Assembly (NCBI RefSeq): GCF_000423925.1
Contig: NZ_AUIX01000025.1
Coordinates: forward strand, 30,333-94,332
From: Butyrivibrio sp. VCD2006
GTDB lineage: Bacteria; Bacillota; Clostridia; Lachnospirales; Lachnospiraceae
Direction: 5' to 3'
DNA length: 64,000 nucleotides
Positions 33,970 to 43,572 of this stretch are shown here, piece by piece (the stretch's first letter is position 1; each line of letters begins with the position of its first letter). Below the pieces are notes generated by a model that was not told where the DNA came from, ran no database searches, and saw only the letters and a program-made list of their open reading frames with translations. The position numbers and the translations under genes are program-made.

Positions 33970-34453
33970 TTTTATTCCGGAGCTGATTGGCGATTTTGTT
34001 CACACAATGGAGTTGTCTGAAAATCCTAAATTGCTATACCTAGAGGCAGCTATTCGAACATTACACATGGCAGCAGATGTTTATGAATCTGTTGAAGAGC
34101 ATAATAATACAAAAAAGAAAGATGAAAAAAAACGAGCTTTACAAAAAGAGTATAGTGAGTTGGAAAAGAACAGAACTGAGCATTATGTTCAAGAGGCGGC
34201 TCGTAAAATTGATATTACATATGAGCGAGTAAAGATTAAAATACATGATGGAGATTTTAGAGATAAAGAAGTTCGAAAATTTATTAGTTGTCTTAGTGAG
34301 GAACTTCATAAGGCAAGAGACATATTCAATGATATACAGATAGACCCTGATTATCCTTATCGTGATGAGGTTGAAGAGGTAATACGAAAAACACTACGAG
34401 ACTATAATAAGCTATTAACAGTTTTTATTGAGGAGGAAGATAACAATGGCTAA
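33947..34453 (+). CDS. helical hypothetical protein
   Basis: A 168-residue, mostly helical and charged protein with a long predicted coil (about residues 45-90, EEHNNTKKKDEKKRALQKEY). No family recognised. The ATG at 33947 follows ATGGAGGTG and overlaps the preceding gene; its end overlaps the next start by eight bases. The tight packing implies one complex with its neighbours. Confidence 0.6.
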   Translation: MRQEAAFNFIPELIGDFVHTMELSENPKLLYLEAAIRTLHMAADVYESVEEHNNTKKKDEKKRALQKEYSELEKNRTEHYVQEAARKIDITYERVKIKIHDGDFRDKEVRKFISCLSEELHKARDIFNDIQIDPDYPYRDEVEEVIRKTLRDYNKLLTVFIEEEDNNG

Positions 34454-34892
34454 TGAAGATAGAGAACAAAATGTGGTTGTCCAAGGGAAAGCAAATAAAA
34501 TTTTAGCTTTATTAGATGCAGCGGTAAAAGACGTAAAAATACTTACAGACACTGTTGATAGTGTCAATAAAACTCTAGATCGTAGAAGAACAACAGATAC
34601 AGATAATTCAGTAAAAGTTAGTAAGGCAGAGACTGATGCAAAGAAAGAGGATAATCGCCATGAAGAGGCAAAAGCCAATATTGAATTGGAATATAAGAAA
34701 ATAGCAGAGGCAACTGCGAAAGGTGAACTTAAATGGGCTATGATTCAAAACATTGTTCAGATGCTAATGGATGAATCTAACAAAATAAATAACATGGAAG
34801 ATGCTGTATTTTTAAGCGAGGAATCAAGGGCTAGTCGAGATGATTTGCACAAGACAATGCTGGAATTATCGAAGGAAATAATAAGAGCTTAA
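34446..34892 (+). CDS. coiled-coil hypothetical protein
   Basis: A 148-residue protein of helices and coiled coil (KILALLDAAVKDVKILTDTV, later ANIELEYKKIAEATAKGEL). No catalytic motifs. The ATG at 34446 follows GAGGAGGAAG. It probably serves as an oligomerising partner in the four-gene operon. Confidence 0.6.
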   Translation: MANEDREQNVVVQGKANKILALLDAAVKDVKILTDTVDSVNKTLDRRRTTDTDNSVKVSKAETDAKKEDNRHEEAKANIELEYKKIAEATAKGELKWAMIQNIVQMLMDESNKINNMEDAVFLSEESRASRDDLHKTMLELSKEIIRA

Positions 34893-34923
34893 TACCTTAA
34901 TATTATGAAGGGAGAGTACGGCA

Positions 34924-37900
34924 ATGAATCCAGTTTTAATTGCTGCCGGGATATATTTGTCTGCAAGAATCGTCAGCTTTATTGCTGGTGAGCTGACAGA
35001 ATCCGAGCTGAATAAGCAAAAAGAAATCGATGATGAAATGGATAAAATCCGTTCGCATTATAAGGAGTCAGAAGCCGCTAGTACTAACGAAGCGATTAAA
35101 AACAATGAAATTATTATTGGTAAGAAAAGAGAGCTTTGTTTTTACCTGAGATCGCAAGCAGAAGCTCGAAAAGCTGAATTCACTATACTGCATGAAGAAA
35201 TAAAGGAATCAAAGCGGAATGTTATTTCAGCGTTAAGAGCAAAGGATGTTGTTCAAACACCACTAAGACGAAGCAGTCTTGAATTATTACTTAGACAATT
35301 AAGTGAAGCTCAAGAAAAGTGCTATAGCTATATTCAATATCTTGACGTGTATAGCGATGAAGTTTGCCATGAGATTTACAGCAGTGGTGAACCAGAAGTT
35401 TTCTGCATGCAACTTCCTTCAAATTATCCTTATATTGGTAAGCTATTATGGATAGATATAGAACAAGTTACTGGAAATTCTGTAAAATATGACATTCCTA
35501 ATTTATTTACTTTGTCGGTACGGATTACAGATATTGGTTTATATGAGCTTGTTGAAAAGAGTTTAGTGCCTATAATGATCACAGCTGGGCATCGAAAAGA
35601 ATATAGCGCATCCTTAGAAAAAGGTGCCTTTAAAGCATATGAATTAGCAAATACTCATTTGGGACTATCTGCTACTGTTAAGGAAATTCAACGGCAATAT
35701 ATCATACTGACATATCAGAATAGGCTGGAATTACAGTTACCTAAAGAGAATTTAATTAATCCCAATCGTTTTCCTCCAATTCGGGCGACACTCACTGTCT
35801 ATCCTGTTAAGTGGGAATATAATCTTGATTATTTTTCATATGGTAATGGTAGGACAGGTTATCCTGTTATAGTGAGCGAAAGAAAAGAAGATGCCGCTTC
35901 TTCCTTTTCATTCAGGTCTTTTCCGCTTTGTTTTTCTGAAGAAGATTTGCCTGTTTTTATGGATTATTATGAAAAGAACAATCTGCTGAGCTATGATGAA
36001 GAGTTTTTAATCGGACCAGTAGATTCTAATGATGCCGTTTTAAAGAAAGGTTCATTACTTAAGCTACAATTTGGAGATATACCATTATTTTATTTAGAGG
36101 TTGATGAATATGAGGATCGTTCAGACATTTTGAGGTATTACTTCCGTTTTCATGGGTTATGTAAGAGTGGAGAAAAAACGTTCTCGGCAGATGATATTTT
36201 TTTACCTTTTGATGTGGGATTTACGCCATATTTTGCTGGGACATCTATTGAAATGATCCAGCATTACATGGATATCGATGATATTGATGATGTCGCAGCT
36301 TTAATATGGGATTTATTTGAAGAATTTCGAATTCAGAACCAAATTAGAAAAGATAGAGAAGGAATGGGATACTTCTTTAAATGGGAGAATATCACAAACC
36401 AGCTAATCTCTGTATTGGAGCAAGGGGACAGTATACAAGTTGATGTCAAAAGGGTGGATACAGAGAAACGAAATATGGTATTCGTGGATGTGATAAACAC
36501 AAAGGAATTGGAAAAATTTATACATCAGTTTACTCAGAAGGCTGATTCATTGCTTAAACGCGAGTGGAGACCGCAATTTTTTGTAAAAGACGATGGTGAT
36601 AATAGGTATGATACAACTGTCATTGATTCAGGGCGAAGACTTAGAATTGTTGGAAAAAATGTGGCAGATATATTTAGCGAAGATTTAAATAGTATAGAGT
36701 TGTATGCATCCAATCGACCGTATGCAGAATATCAGCAGAAAGCAGCATTACGACAATTTAGAATTGGTCAAGTCATAAATCCTATGATTCAAGCTGCGTG
36801 TCTCAATAGTGCTTCTATTATTAGTAATTTTGATAATAGTCAAGAACTTGTTCCCTTTCATAATAAGCAACTTGTTGGAAATCTATCTCAAAAAAAATCT
36901 GTTGAGCAGGCATTTAAAGAAAAAAATATATTTCTAATTCAGGGGCCACCTGGTACTGGTAAAACAACAGTTATAAGAGAATTGGTTGAACAGATATTTG
37001 ATACAAATGACAGTGCAAGGATTTTAATAGTATCACAAGCGAATGTCGCGGTAGATAATGCATTATCTGAATTGATAAAAAAATATGATGAGCAGACAGT
37101 TCGATGCGGTAATGGTAACAAAATAAGCGAGAAATTTCAAAGACTTCGATTACAGAAAAGGTGCCAGGAATACTTGGAGGATTTGGAGCAGAGAGAAAAG
37201 GAATTCGATAAAGGATTCTTTGAAGATTGGAAGAGTACTATCGTTACGAGTGAGTCCAATGATTACAGCCCTGCTTTATGTGAGCTTATTATTAGGAAAC
37301 ATCGACTGATAGGTGCAACTTGTGTTGGGCTAGCTAGACGTAATATTGGGCTTGAAAGGACAGAGTTTGATCTTGTTGTTATAGATGAAGCGGGAAAAGC
37401 GCTTCCTGCGGAATTGTTGATTCCTTTGGTCAGGGCAAAGAAGACAGTTATTATTGGAGATCAAAAGCAATTGCCGCCAGTAATTAATCCTATCCTTTAT
37501 GATGAGGAAAAGATAGATCTCGAGGAACGAGCTATTTCTGAGAATGATCTGTTCTGTCATAGTTTTTTTGAAAGACTATATAATAATGCGCCTGCCTCAA
37601 ATAAAGTAATGCTTGATACGCAATACCGCATGCCTGCAGTGATTGGGACTGCGATTAGTACTCTGTTTTATGAAGGGAAACTTAAGAATGGTATAGGTAC
37701 TGAAGAAAAGAAACCTGTGTTGTTTGAAGGGAATCTTACATTTATCAACTTTGATGATGTTGAAAAGTATACTGAAAAAAAGAATAAAACTAATAAGCAG
37801 ATTACAAATTCTGTAGAAGCTCAGGCAGCAGTATCATTGGTGATAAGTGTTCGGAAGAAAAATCCGTCATGTAAAATCGCAGTAATAACACCATATAAGG

Positions 37901-38493
37901 GGCAAAAAAGACTGATTAGTAATACATTTGTAAAAGCCGGAATTCATTACCAGATTGATGATATTTATGTAGATACGGTGGATTCTTTTCAAGGTAGTGA
38001 AGCGGATGTTGTTGTGTTCTGCACTACTAGAGCAGTGCAGCCAACTCTATTTTTTAAGGATACTAAGAGATTGAATGTGGCATTGTCTAGAGCAAAGAGG
38101 GAACTAATAATCCTTGGACGGATGAAGTACTTTTATAGGTACAGCAAAAATGAAAGTTGTTTACCGGCAATGGCTGATTATATTAAGAAAAATGGAACTG
38201 TTATTAAGGCAGACAAATGTGATTTGATACATAACAGCATAAGCAAACCGAAGACTAAAGAGTTATTCCTCTCCGTGGATGATATTTCTCTTCCGACTGC
38301 GTATTACACGGGAGAAATGGACGAAAAAGCTATTCAAGATAAAATTGATGAATACTATAAAAATGGAGACTTTATCAAACCGCTTATAGTAAAAAGAACA
38401 TCCAGAGGATTTATTCTTGAAGAGAATTTTGAACAATTTCGTGCTGCGCTGGATCTTGATATTGTTGAATGTCTTTGCCGGGTGGTGTCCTAG
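34924..38493 (+). CDS. large SF1 helicase with N-terminal hydrophobic anchor and coil
   Basis: A 1189-residue protein. The first 20 residues are hydrophobic (VLIAAGIYLSARIVSFIAG), possibly a membrane anchor, and are followed by a coiled coil (about 25-140). The unknown middle extends to residue 640. The helicase core shows GPPGTGKT (about 674), DEAGKALPAE (about 822), GDQKQLPP, QYRMP (about 899), VDSFQGSEAD (about 1018) and LSRAKRELI (about 1055), as in Dna2/Upf1-type SF1 enzymes. The C-terminal 100 residues are extra. No nuclease motif was found. Start at ATG behind AAGGGAGAG. Confidence 0.85.
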   Translation: MNPVLIAAGIYLSARIVSFIAGELTESELNKQKEIDDEMDKIRSHYKESEAASTNEAIKNNEIIIGKKRELCFYLRSQAEARKAEFTILHEEIKESKRNVISALRAKDVVQTPLRRSSLELLLRQLSEAQEKCYSYIQYLDVYSDEVCHEIYSSGEPEVFCMQLPSNYPYIGKLLWIDIEQVTGNSVKYDIPNLFTLSVRITDIGLYELVEKSLVPIMITAGHRKEYSASLEKGAFKAYELANTHLGLSATVKEIQRQYIILTYQNRLELQLPKENLINPNRFPPIRATLTVYPVKWEYNLDYFSYGNGRTGYPVIVSERKEDAASSFSFRSFPLCFSEEDLPVFMDYYEKNNLLSYDEEFLIGPVDSNDAVLKKGSLLKLQFGDIPLFYLEVDEYEDRSDILRYYFRFHGLCKSGEKTFSADDIFLPFDVGFTPYFAGTSIEMIQHYMDIDDIDDVAALIWDLFEEFRIQNQIRKDREGMGYFFKWENITNQLISVLEQGDSIQVDVKRVDTEKRNMVFVDVINTKELEKFIHQFTQKADSLLKREWRPQFFVKDDGDNRYDTTVIDSGRRLRIVGKNVADIFSEDLNSIELYASNRPYAEYQQKAALRQFRIGQVINPMIQAACLNSASIISNFDNSQELVPFHNKQLVGNLSQKKSVEQAFKEKNIFLIQGPPGTGKTTVIRELVEQIFDTNDSARILIVSQANVAVDNALSELIKKYDEQTVRCGNGNKISEKFQRLRLQKRCQEYLEDLEQREKEFDKGFFEDWKSTIVTSESNDYSPALCELIIRKHRLIGATCVGLARRNIGLERTEFDLVVIDEAGKALPAELLIPLVRAKKTVIIGDQKQLPPVINPILYDEEKIDLEERAISENDLFCHSFFERLYNNAPASNKVMLDTQYRMPAVIGTAISTLFYEGKLKNGIGTEEKKPVLFEGNLTFINFDDVEKYTEKKNKTNKQITNSVEAQAAVSLVISVRKKNPSCKIAVITPYKGQKRLISNTFVKAGIHYQIDDIYVDTVDSFQGSEADVVVFCTTRAVQPTLFFKDTKRLNVALSRAKRELIILGRMKYFYRYSKNESCLPAMADYIKKNGTVIKADKCDLIHNSISKPKTKELFLSVDDISLPTAYYTGEMDEKAIQDKIDEYYKNGDFIKPLIVKRTSRGFILEENFEQFRAALDLDIVECLCRVVS

Positions 38494-38589
38494 TTGAAAA
38501 TGTTAGATGCACAATGGTTATGGTTAAAAAAATAAATGCAAACAGGTGGATTTAAAATACGTCACTGTTTGCGACTCCGATTATAAAAA

Positions 38590-38618
38590 AGTAGCCACTA
38601 TGGGTTGGCTACTTTTTA
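38590..38618. terminator. bidirectional terminator between convergent genes
   Basis: AGTAGCCA and TGGCTACT form an eight-pair stem with A-run on the left and T-run on the right, so it can stop transcription from both the helicase operon and the - strand FtsZ gene. A second stem, GCAAACAG/CTGTTTGC, lies at 38538-38572. Confidence 0.8.
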
Positions 38619-38655
38619 TGTTCAAAAAAATGTACATTAGTTATGTTATTCTTTT

Positions 38656-39864
38656 TCACAAAGAATTCCTATTTTTTAAAAACGGAGGAATTTCAAGCGT
38701 TAATGGACGGACTTGTGATCTGATTTCCCTTTGAGGCTGTGGTTGGACATCTGCAGCAGTATTAACTCTTTTAAGAATATCCAGATTCGCTTCTGTTTCA
38801 GAAACTGCTTTTTGAGTTGCTGGCTTCGGAGTTAGAAGTGGTTCTGCCTTAGGCGGCTGAGGAATTGCCTTTTCCGGTTGCGGTATAGGCTGTTTTGGTA
38901 CAACAGGGGATTTCACCTGCTTCATGCCGGTTGCAATAAGTGTTACTACAACTTCAGATGAAGAGGAATCGCTACCAACAGTGCCCCAGAAGATATTTAC
39001 ATTTTCACCGGCCTGATCACGGATATAAGCAACGGCTTTATTCAGCGCGACAATATCAATTTTTCCGCTTGTGTTCAGAAGAATATTGGAAGCGCCGGTA
39101 ATGTTTGTTTCCAAAAGCGGTGAGCACATAGCTTTTTCCACAGCATCTATTATAGTTTCTTCTTCGTTGGCGATACCAATACCGAAGAGACCATAACCTT
39201 TATCTTTCAAGGTGGACTTCAGATCGTTGAAATCAAGGTTAATGGTGCCATGGTTGAAAATGATGTTGGTCATTCCTTCGATTGTATATTTAAGTACAGA
39301 ATCAGCAAGGGTAAATGCTTCGTCCATATAGAATGGCTTATCAGTAATGGTGAGTAATTTGTCGTTAGGGATTACAAGCAGTGTATCAACATTCTGTTCA
39401 AGCTTTTTTAGTCCGGTCTGAGCGGCTAAGACTCTGGGCTGACTTTCAAAAGAGAAGGGCATTGTAACAACCGCAACTGTGAGGATATTAAGACTTTTGC
39501 ATATCTGAGCTACAACAGGGATGGCTCCGGTGCCGGTTCCGCCACCCATTCCGCAGGTAAGGATTACCATATTTGCATCCTGGACCAGATTGGAAATCTC
39601 TTCTTCGCTTTCTTTTGCAGAGGATTCACCAATAACGGGATCCCCGCCAGCGCCATAACCCTGCGTGAGTTTTGAACCAAGCTGCAGACGTTTATTAGCA
39701 GGGCACCTGTCGAGTGTCATGGAATCAGTATTGAGTGCGGCATATTCAACATATTCAGATGCATCGGATACCATACGTGTCACAGCGTTATTTCCGCCTC
39801 CTCCGATACCGATTACCATTACCTTGGGCATATTTTCTTTGCCTTTTGCTTTTACTTCTAACAT
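38656..39864 (-). CDS. ftsZ: FtsZ paralogue
   Basis: A 402-residue tubulin-family GTPase. The GTP-binding loop GGGTGTG is at residues 108-113 with the preceding [10 protein letters not shown], the T7 synergy loop INLDFNDLK is intact, and the Pro-rich linker ends in a FtsZ-type C-terminal peptide ([10 protein letters not shown]). All parts for polymerising at the division ring and binding FtsA/ZipA-like partners are there. The start at 39864 follows CGGAGGTAAA; an upstream in-frame ATG at 39927 lies inside an operator. It is not in a division gene cluster; it is divergent from an XRE/ImmA pair. It may interfere with or replace the housekeeping FtsZ. Confidence 0.85.
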   Translation of the reverse strand: MLEVKAKGKENMPKVMVIGIGGGGNNAVTRMVSDASEYVEYAALNTDSMTLDRCPANKRLQLGSKLTQGYGAGGDPVIGESSAKESEEEISNLVQDANMVILTCGMGGGTGTGAIPVVAQICKSLNILTVAVVTMPFSFESQPRVLAAQTGLKKLEQNVDTLLVIPNDKLLTITDKPFYMDEAFTLADSVLKYTIEGMTNIIFNHGTINLDFNDLKSTLKDKGYGLFGIGIANEEETIIDAVEKAMCSPLLETNITGASNILLNTSGKIDIVALNKAVAYIRDQAGENVNIFWGTVGSDSSSSEVVVTLIATGMKQVKSPVVPKQPIPQPEKAIPQPPKAEPLLTPKPATQKAVSETEANLDILKRVNTAADVQPQPQREIRSQVRPLTLEIPPFLKNRNSL

Positions 39865-39881
39865 ACTTTTACCTCCGATAT

Positions 39882-39995
39882 TTGCATCTGTGCAAGAATG
39901 CTGAAAATAATATTTGCATTTATGCAAGTAATTCTATGAATCACAATATAGCGTTTATGCAAATAGATGTCAATACAAAATTTGCATTTATGCAA
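39882..39995. promoter_or_regulatory. four operator-like palindromes between ftsZ-like and XRE genes
   Basis: Sites at 39882-39895 (TTGCATCTGTGCAA), 39914-39927 (TTGCATTTATGCAA), 39949-39962 (TAGCGTTTATGCAA) and 39982-39995 (TTGCATTTATGCAA). Two are perfect palindromes, two are variants. Spacings of 32-35 bases put them on similar helix faces. They fill the divergent intergenic region, so one repressor, most likely the adjacent XRE protein, could control both directions. The XRE gene's own start ATGCAA is a fifth half-site-like match. Confidence 0.75.
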
Positions 39996-40036
39996 GTAGA
40001 GGTGTAATATATGTTACATAGGCGAGGTATACGAAT

Positions 40037-40480
40037 ATGCAAATTGGAGAAAGACTAAAAAAGAGAAGAAAAGAACTGGGAATCTCTGCAGAGAGTATAG
40101 CAGAACAGCTGGGTGTATCTTATACAACTGTATACAGATATGAGGCATCCAGTATTACAAAGATTCCGGTTGAGACATTTGATAAATTATGTAAGATACT
40201 GGGAGTCACTCCTGCGGAACTAATGGGGAATTCCGAAGAAGTGCCTGAAGAGGATGACGAGCTTTCAAAGCTGCCAAACCACTTTGAGAATCCCCAGGAG
40301 GCAATAGAATTTATTTTAAAAACTCCAACTTTGGCCGCTTTTGGAGGATATGACCCTGATCAGATGGATGAGGATACTATTGTCGAGTTTGCCAATGAGT
40401 TACTTGGACATCTTAAGGTTATGAGTCACAGATATCAGAAAAAGGGGGCATCGGGGGATGAGAAAAGAAGAAATAGTTGA
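40037..40480 (+). CDS. XRE-family HTH repressor
   Basis: A 147-residue protein. The N-terminal HTH_3 domain is clear (IGERLKKRRKELGISAESIA then LGVSYTTVYRYEA, residues 3-45). The C-terminal part is acidic and may receive signals. It starts behind GCGAGGT, downstream of four operator-like palindromes, and overlaps the ImmA/IrrE gene by 23 bases. XRE/ImmA pairs usually form a repressor and its protease-based anti-repressor, with derepression after DNA damage or conjugation. It likely represses itself and the divergent ftsZ paralogue. Confidence 0.85.
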   Translation: MQIGERLKKRRKELGISAESIAEQLGVSYTTVYRYEASSITKIPVETFDKLCKILGVTPAELMGNSEEVPEEDDELSKLPNHFENPQEAIEFILKTPTLAAFGGYDPDQMDEDTIVEFANELLGHLKVMSHRYQKKGASGDEKRRNS

Positions 40481-40883
40481 GTTTGCTACAGGACTGAAGA
40501 GGACGTATCACACTTCGGACCCGTATGAACTTGCTAAGATTTTTGGGATAAGGGTAGAAGAAAATATTCCATGCATGAAGTGGTTCAAGGCACAGGCTGT
40601 TAAGTTTAAAGGGTATGCTCCATACATTGTAATAAACAGAGATTATGACGAGCGCTCCAGGAGAATAATGTGCGCTCACGAGCTGGGACATATCTTTTTA
40701 CATGATGATACACTGAACAATTTTGCTAATGTCGGTGGCAAGATCAACATGGAAGCAGAGTATGAGGCGAATCTTTTCGTGCTTGCTCTATTTGAAGATC
40801 AGGAAAACCTGAACATGAACATGGCAGATATTCCGTCGTATCTGGTACATTCAATTATCGAAAAGAGCGTGGAACGAAAATAA
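40458..40883 (+). CDS. ImmA/IrrE metallopeptidase
   Basis: A 141-residue protein with the zinc-protease signature AHELGHIFLHDD (HELGH) and a downstream Glu-rich helix EAEYEANLFVLAL, typical of the ImmA/IrrE family (formerly DUF955). ImmA of ICEBs1 cleaves its partner XRE repressor. Translation is coupled to the XRE gene. A terminator follows, then the AddB-like gene. Confidence 0.9.
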   Translation: MRKEEIVEFATGLKRTYHTSDPYELAKIFGIRVEENIPCMKWFKAQAVKFKGYAPYIVINRDYDERSRRIMCAHELGHIFLHDDTLNNFANVGGKINMEAEYEANLFVLALFEDQENLNMNMADIPSYLVHSIIEKSVERK

Positions 40884-40893
40884 AGTGAATGCT

Positions 40894-40921
40894 AAGAGCT
40901 GGTTTATTACCGGCTCTTTTT
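40894..40921 (+). terminator. intrinsic terminator after the ImmA gene
   Basis: AAGAGCTGG and CCGGCTCTT form a stem around a T-rich loop and end in TTTTT. Transcription of the AddB/AddA pair may therefore be separate or rely on readthrough. Confidence 0.75.
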
Positions 40922-40953
40922 GCTAGGAATTACTTATTCGAAGGGGAGAATAA

Positions 40954-43572
40954 ATGAGAGAGAAGATAATTATAGCACCGGGTGTAAATAGCAATGAGCT
41001 TTTAAACAGTCTTGCTATGCATGGTCAGAATACGATAAACATGCGTATTTGTAATTCCGGAGAACTGGCAAGGATGGCTTATATGCGATCTGGTATACAT
41101 ATTACAGAGGATTTTATGGATTCTGCAGAGGAAGAGGCAGTAATAGCAAAGGCAGTTGAGGGAGAAAAATATTTTGGGAATGCCACATATTCTGACATTC
41201 AGGAGATAACCAGGGCTGTAAGAAGGATGCGCTTTCTTGTGGCAGATGATAATGAGGAGAAGGCTCTGGAAGATACTCTTAACAAGGGAATATTTCAGGA
41301 TAAAAACAAGGCGCTTTTCAGTGTTTATAAAAAGTATGTGGAGATATTAGCATCGGAGAAAGCTATTGATGCAGTGGCACTAGTGCGTAAGGCTATCACT
41401 GAGTGTGGCAATATTTCTGCTGACTTTTATATTTTAGAGGAATATCCTCTAAGTCCTCTTGAGAAGAAGCTAGTTGAGAAACTTTCCGGTGGAAAATATA
41501 AGTCGATCAGTATCTGTGAGCTGTACGGAACAACAGGAGAAACAACAAAGATCTCGGGTTATAAGAATTGTTATGGTGCACCAAATGAAGTAGAGAGTGT
41601 GCTCGAACACATTTATAAGGAAAAGAAGGCTGATCAGTGTACTGTAGCTGTGACGGATCCGGCTACTTATGGACAGCTTTTTTATGACTATGCGCTGCTA
41701 TATGACTTGCCGATTACCTTTGGAACAGGGATTCCGATTATAAACTCCAATCCGGCACGCCTGCTCTCACTATACTATGCATGGACTACATCCGGATTCT
41801 TCGGAGCGGATGCAGTTAACGCTATGCTTAGTAATGGTGCTTTTGACAAGAACAAACTCTATGACCAATTCCCGGAGAGGGATGAGGATTTCAGATGGAG
41901 CGTTTTTTACGAGGTGCTCGGAGGCATACGATTTACTACGGATGAGCAGACGAATAAGCAAAGGCTCCAGGAATTCAAGAAGGCAGTTGAGGAAGAGCTG
42001 GCAAATCTTGGTGAGAGTGAGGGTAAGAATTATAAGTCTGTTTATCAGAGATATCTTTGTATTCCTTGCCTTGAGGTAATGGCTAAGGAACTTGCACTTC
42101 CCACAGAAGCATTTATCTCTAAGTATTCCTATATTAGAAAAGGTGCAGACACTAACAGGGATAGGCTTGTCATGAATCTTGATATCGCTGCAAAGAGCAG
42201 TATTTATGAAGATTTGAAAGTGATCAGGGAATCAGGAATTGTACAGGATACAGACAGCATCATATTGAATATTCTAAAGAGTAACGTATGCATACAGAGA
42301 AGCGAGCCTGGTAAGATTCATGTAACTTCAATTGATGGGGCAATTACATGTATCAGGGATAACCTTTTTATCATGGGGCTATCAGCTTCAAAATATCCGG
42401 GATCACCCAAAGAGAATTATCTCCTTTTGGATGAGGACCTGAAACTTTTCGGAAATGGTGCAGAGTATCTTACATCTGATGCAAAGATTCTGAGGAAAAG
42501 GGAACAGCTTCTGAAGCTGGCAAAACTGGCTACATCCCTTGGGGCAGATATTTACGCATCATATGCAGGACTTAATGTATCTGAACTGAAAAAGGACAAT
42601 GCGTCTTCCATGATATTCGAGTTGTTCAGAGAGGCAAATGGCAAGACTGCAACGGCGAAGGATCTGGATAACAGCATTGAAAAAGTGGATTATTTCAAGC
42701 CTTCAATATCATTAACAAGGCTTATTGGTGATGCATACAACCAGGGCAAAGTTATCAAAAATGATATGACAGATAGTATTGATGAAGACAATATGGGATG
42801 GAATCTCGATAAAGAATATTCTCCGACTGCGCTGGATTCATTCTTTGGTTGTCCGAGAAAATTCTGGCTTAGTTATATCCTGGGAATACCTGAGCCGGAA
42901 GAGAAGGATCCTTTTGAGATTATATCTGCTAGTGCAAGTGGAACAATGGCACACGAGCTCATGGAAGAGACAGGTGGAACGGATATCGGAGAAGATGATT
43001 TCTTGAAAATGTCAGGTGAGTATTTTGACAGATACATAAAGGAGAATCCCCCGCTTATTGGAGAAAACGTGGAGGCTGCCAAAGAGCAGTTTATGGAGAT
43101 GATGGAAACAGCTTATGAGATGGATCCTCACAGGGAGATTGCGCTCAAGGAGGAAGATATCCATTTTGCTCATGAAAGTGGAGTGAAGCTGAGAGGATTT
43201 CCTGATCGTGTTGAGAAGCTTGATGATGGAACATACTTAATAGTTGATTTCAAGACAGCCAGGTCGGTCTCTCATGTTGAAGATGATATAGATACATGCC
43301 TGCAGATAGTTATATATGCATATCTTATGGAACAGAAAGGATACAAAGTATCCGGGGGAGAGTACCGTTATCTGAGGCTCGGAGATACTGTCAGATGTAA
43401 GTATGATGATGAGATGAAAAATAAACTTTCAGAGAAACTGAACACATTTAAGGAAGCTATGCTTAGTGGTGAATTCCCTATACCGGTAATAGATAAAGAA
43501 AACAATCCATGCAAGTACTGCAAGTATGGTTCTATATGCGGAAAACAGAAAGAGGAAGGAGTGGAGATCTAA
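40954..43572 (+). CDS. addB: AddB-like PD-(D/E)XK nuclease subunit
   Basis: An 872-residue protein. The C-terminal nuclease domain shows CPRKFWLSYILGI (one Fe-S Cys), GTMAHELMEE, the metal site in LRGFPDRVEK...IVDFKTA, QIVIYAYLM, and the last three Cys of the iron-sulfur cluster in CKYCKYGSIC. The inactive-helicase N-terminal part is present but the Walker A loop usual in AddB is replaced by APGVNSNEL, and the protein is about 250-300 residues shorter than Bacillus AddB. With AddA it would process double-strand ends. The next gene follows immediately (stop 43572, ATG 43573). Confidence 0.8.
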   Translation: MREKIIIAPGVNSNELLNSLAMHGQNTINMRICNSGELARMAYMRSGIHITEDFMDSAEEEAVIAKAVEGEKYFGNATYSDIQEITRAVRRMRFLVADDNEEKALEDTLNKGIFQDKNKALFSVYKKYVEILASEKAIDAVALVRKAITECGNISADFYILEEYPLSPLEKKLVEKLSGGKYKSISICELYGTTGETTKISGYKNCYGAPNEVESVLEHIYKEKKADQCTVAVTDPATYGQLFYDYALLYDLPITFGTGIPIINSNPARLLSLYYAWTTSGFFGADAVNAMLSNGAFDKNKLYDQFPERDEDFRWSVFYEVLGGIRFTTDEQTNKQRLQEFKKAVEEELANLGESEGKNYKSVYQRYLCIPCLEVMAKELALPTEAFISKYSYIRKGADTNRDRLVMNLDIAAKSSIYEDLKVIRESGIVQDTDSIILNILKSNVCIQRSEPGKIHVTSIDGAITCIRDNLFIMGLSASKYPGSPKENYLLLDEDLKLFGNGAEYLTSDAKILRKREQLLKLAKLATSLGADIYASYAGLNVSELKKDNASSMIFELFREANGKTATAKDLDNSIEKVDYFKPSISLTRLIGDAYNQGKVIKNDMTDSIDEDNMGWNLDKEYSPTALDSFFGCPRKFWLSYILGIPEPEEKDPFEIISASASGTMAHELMEETGGTDIGEDDFLKMSGEYFDRYIKENPPLIGENVEAAKEQFMEMMETAYEMDPHREIALKEEDIHFAHESGVKLRGFPDRVEKLDDGTYLIVDFKTARSVSHVEDDIDTCLQIVIYAYLMEQKGYKVSGGEYRYLRLGDTVRCKYDDEMKNKLSEKLNTFKEAMLSGEFPIPVIDKENNPCKYCKYGSICGKQKEEGVEI

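Noticed and set aside
39882..39995. Repeated TTTGCATTTATGCAA units as a possible CRISPR-like array
   Set aside because: Units are short palindromes with irregular, non-spacer intervals in a divergent promoter region and fit operators better.
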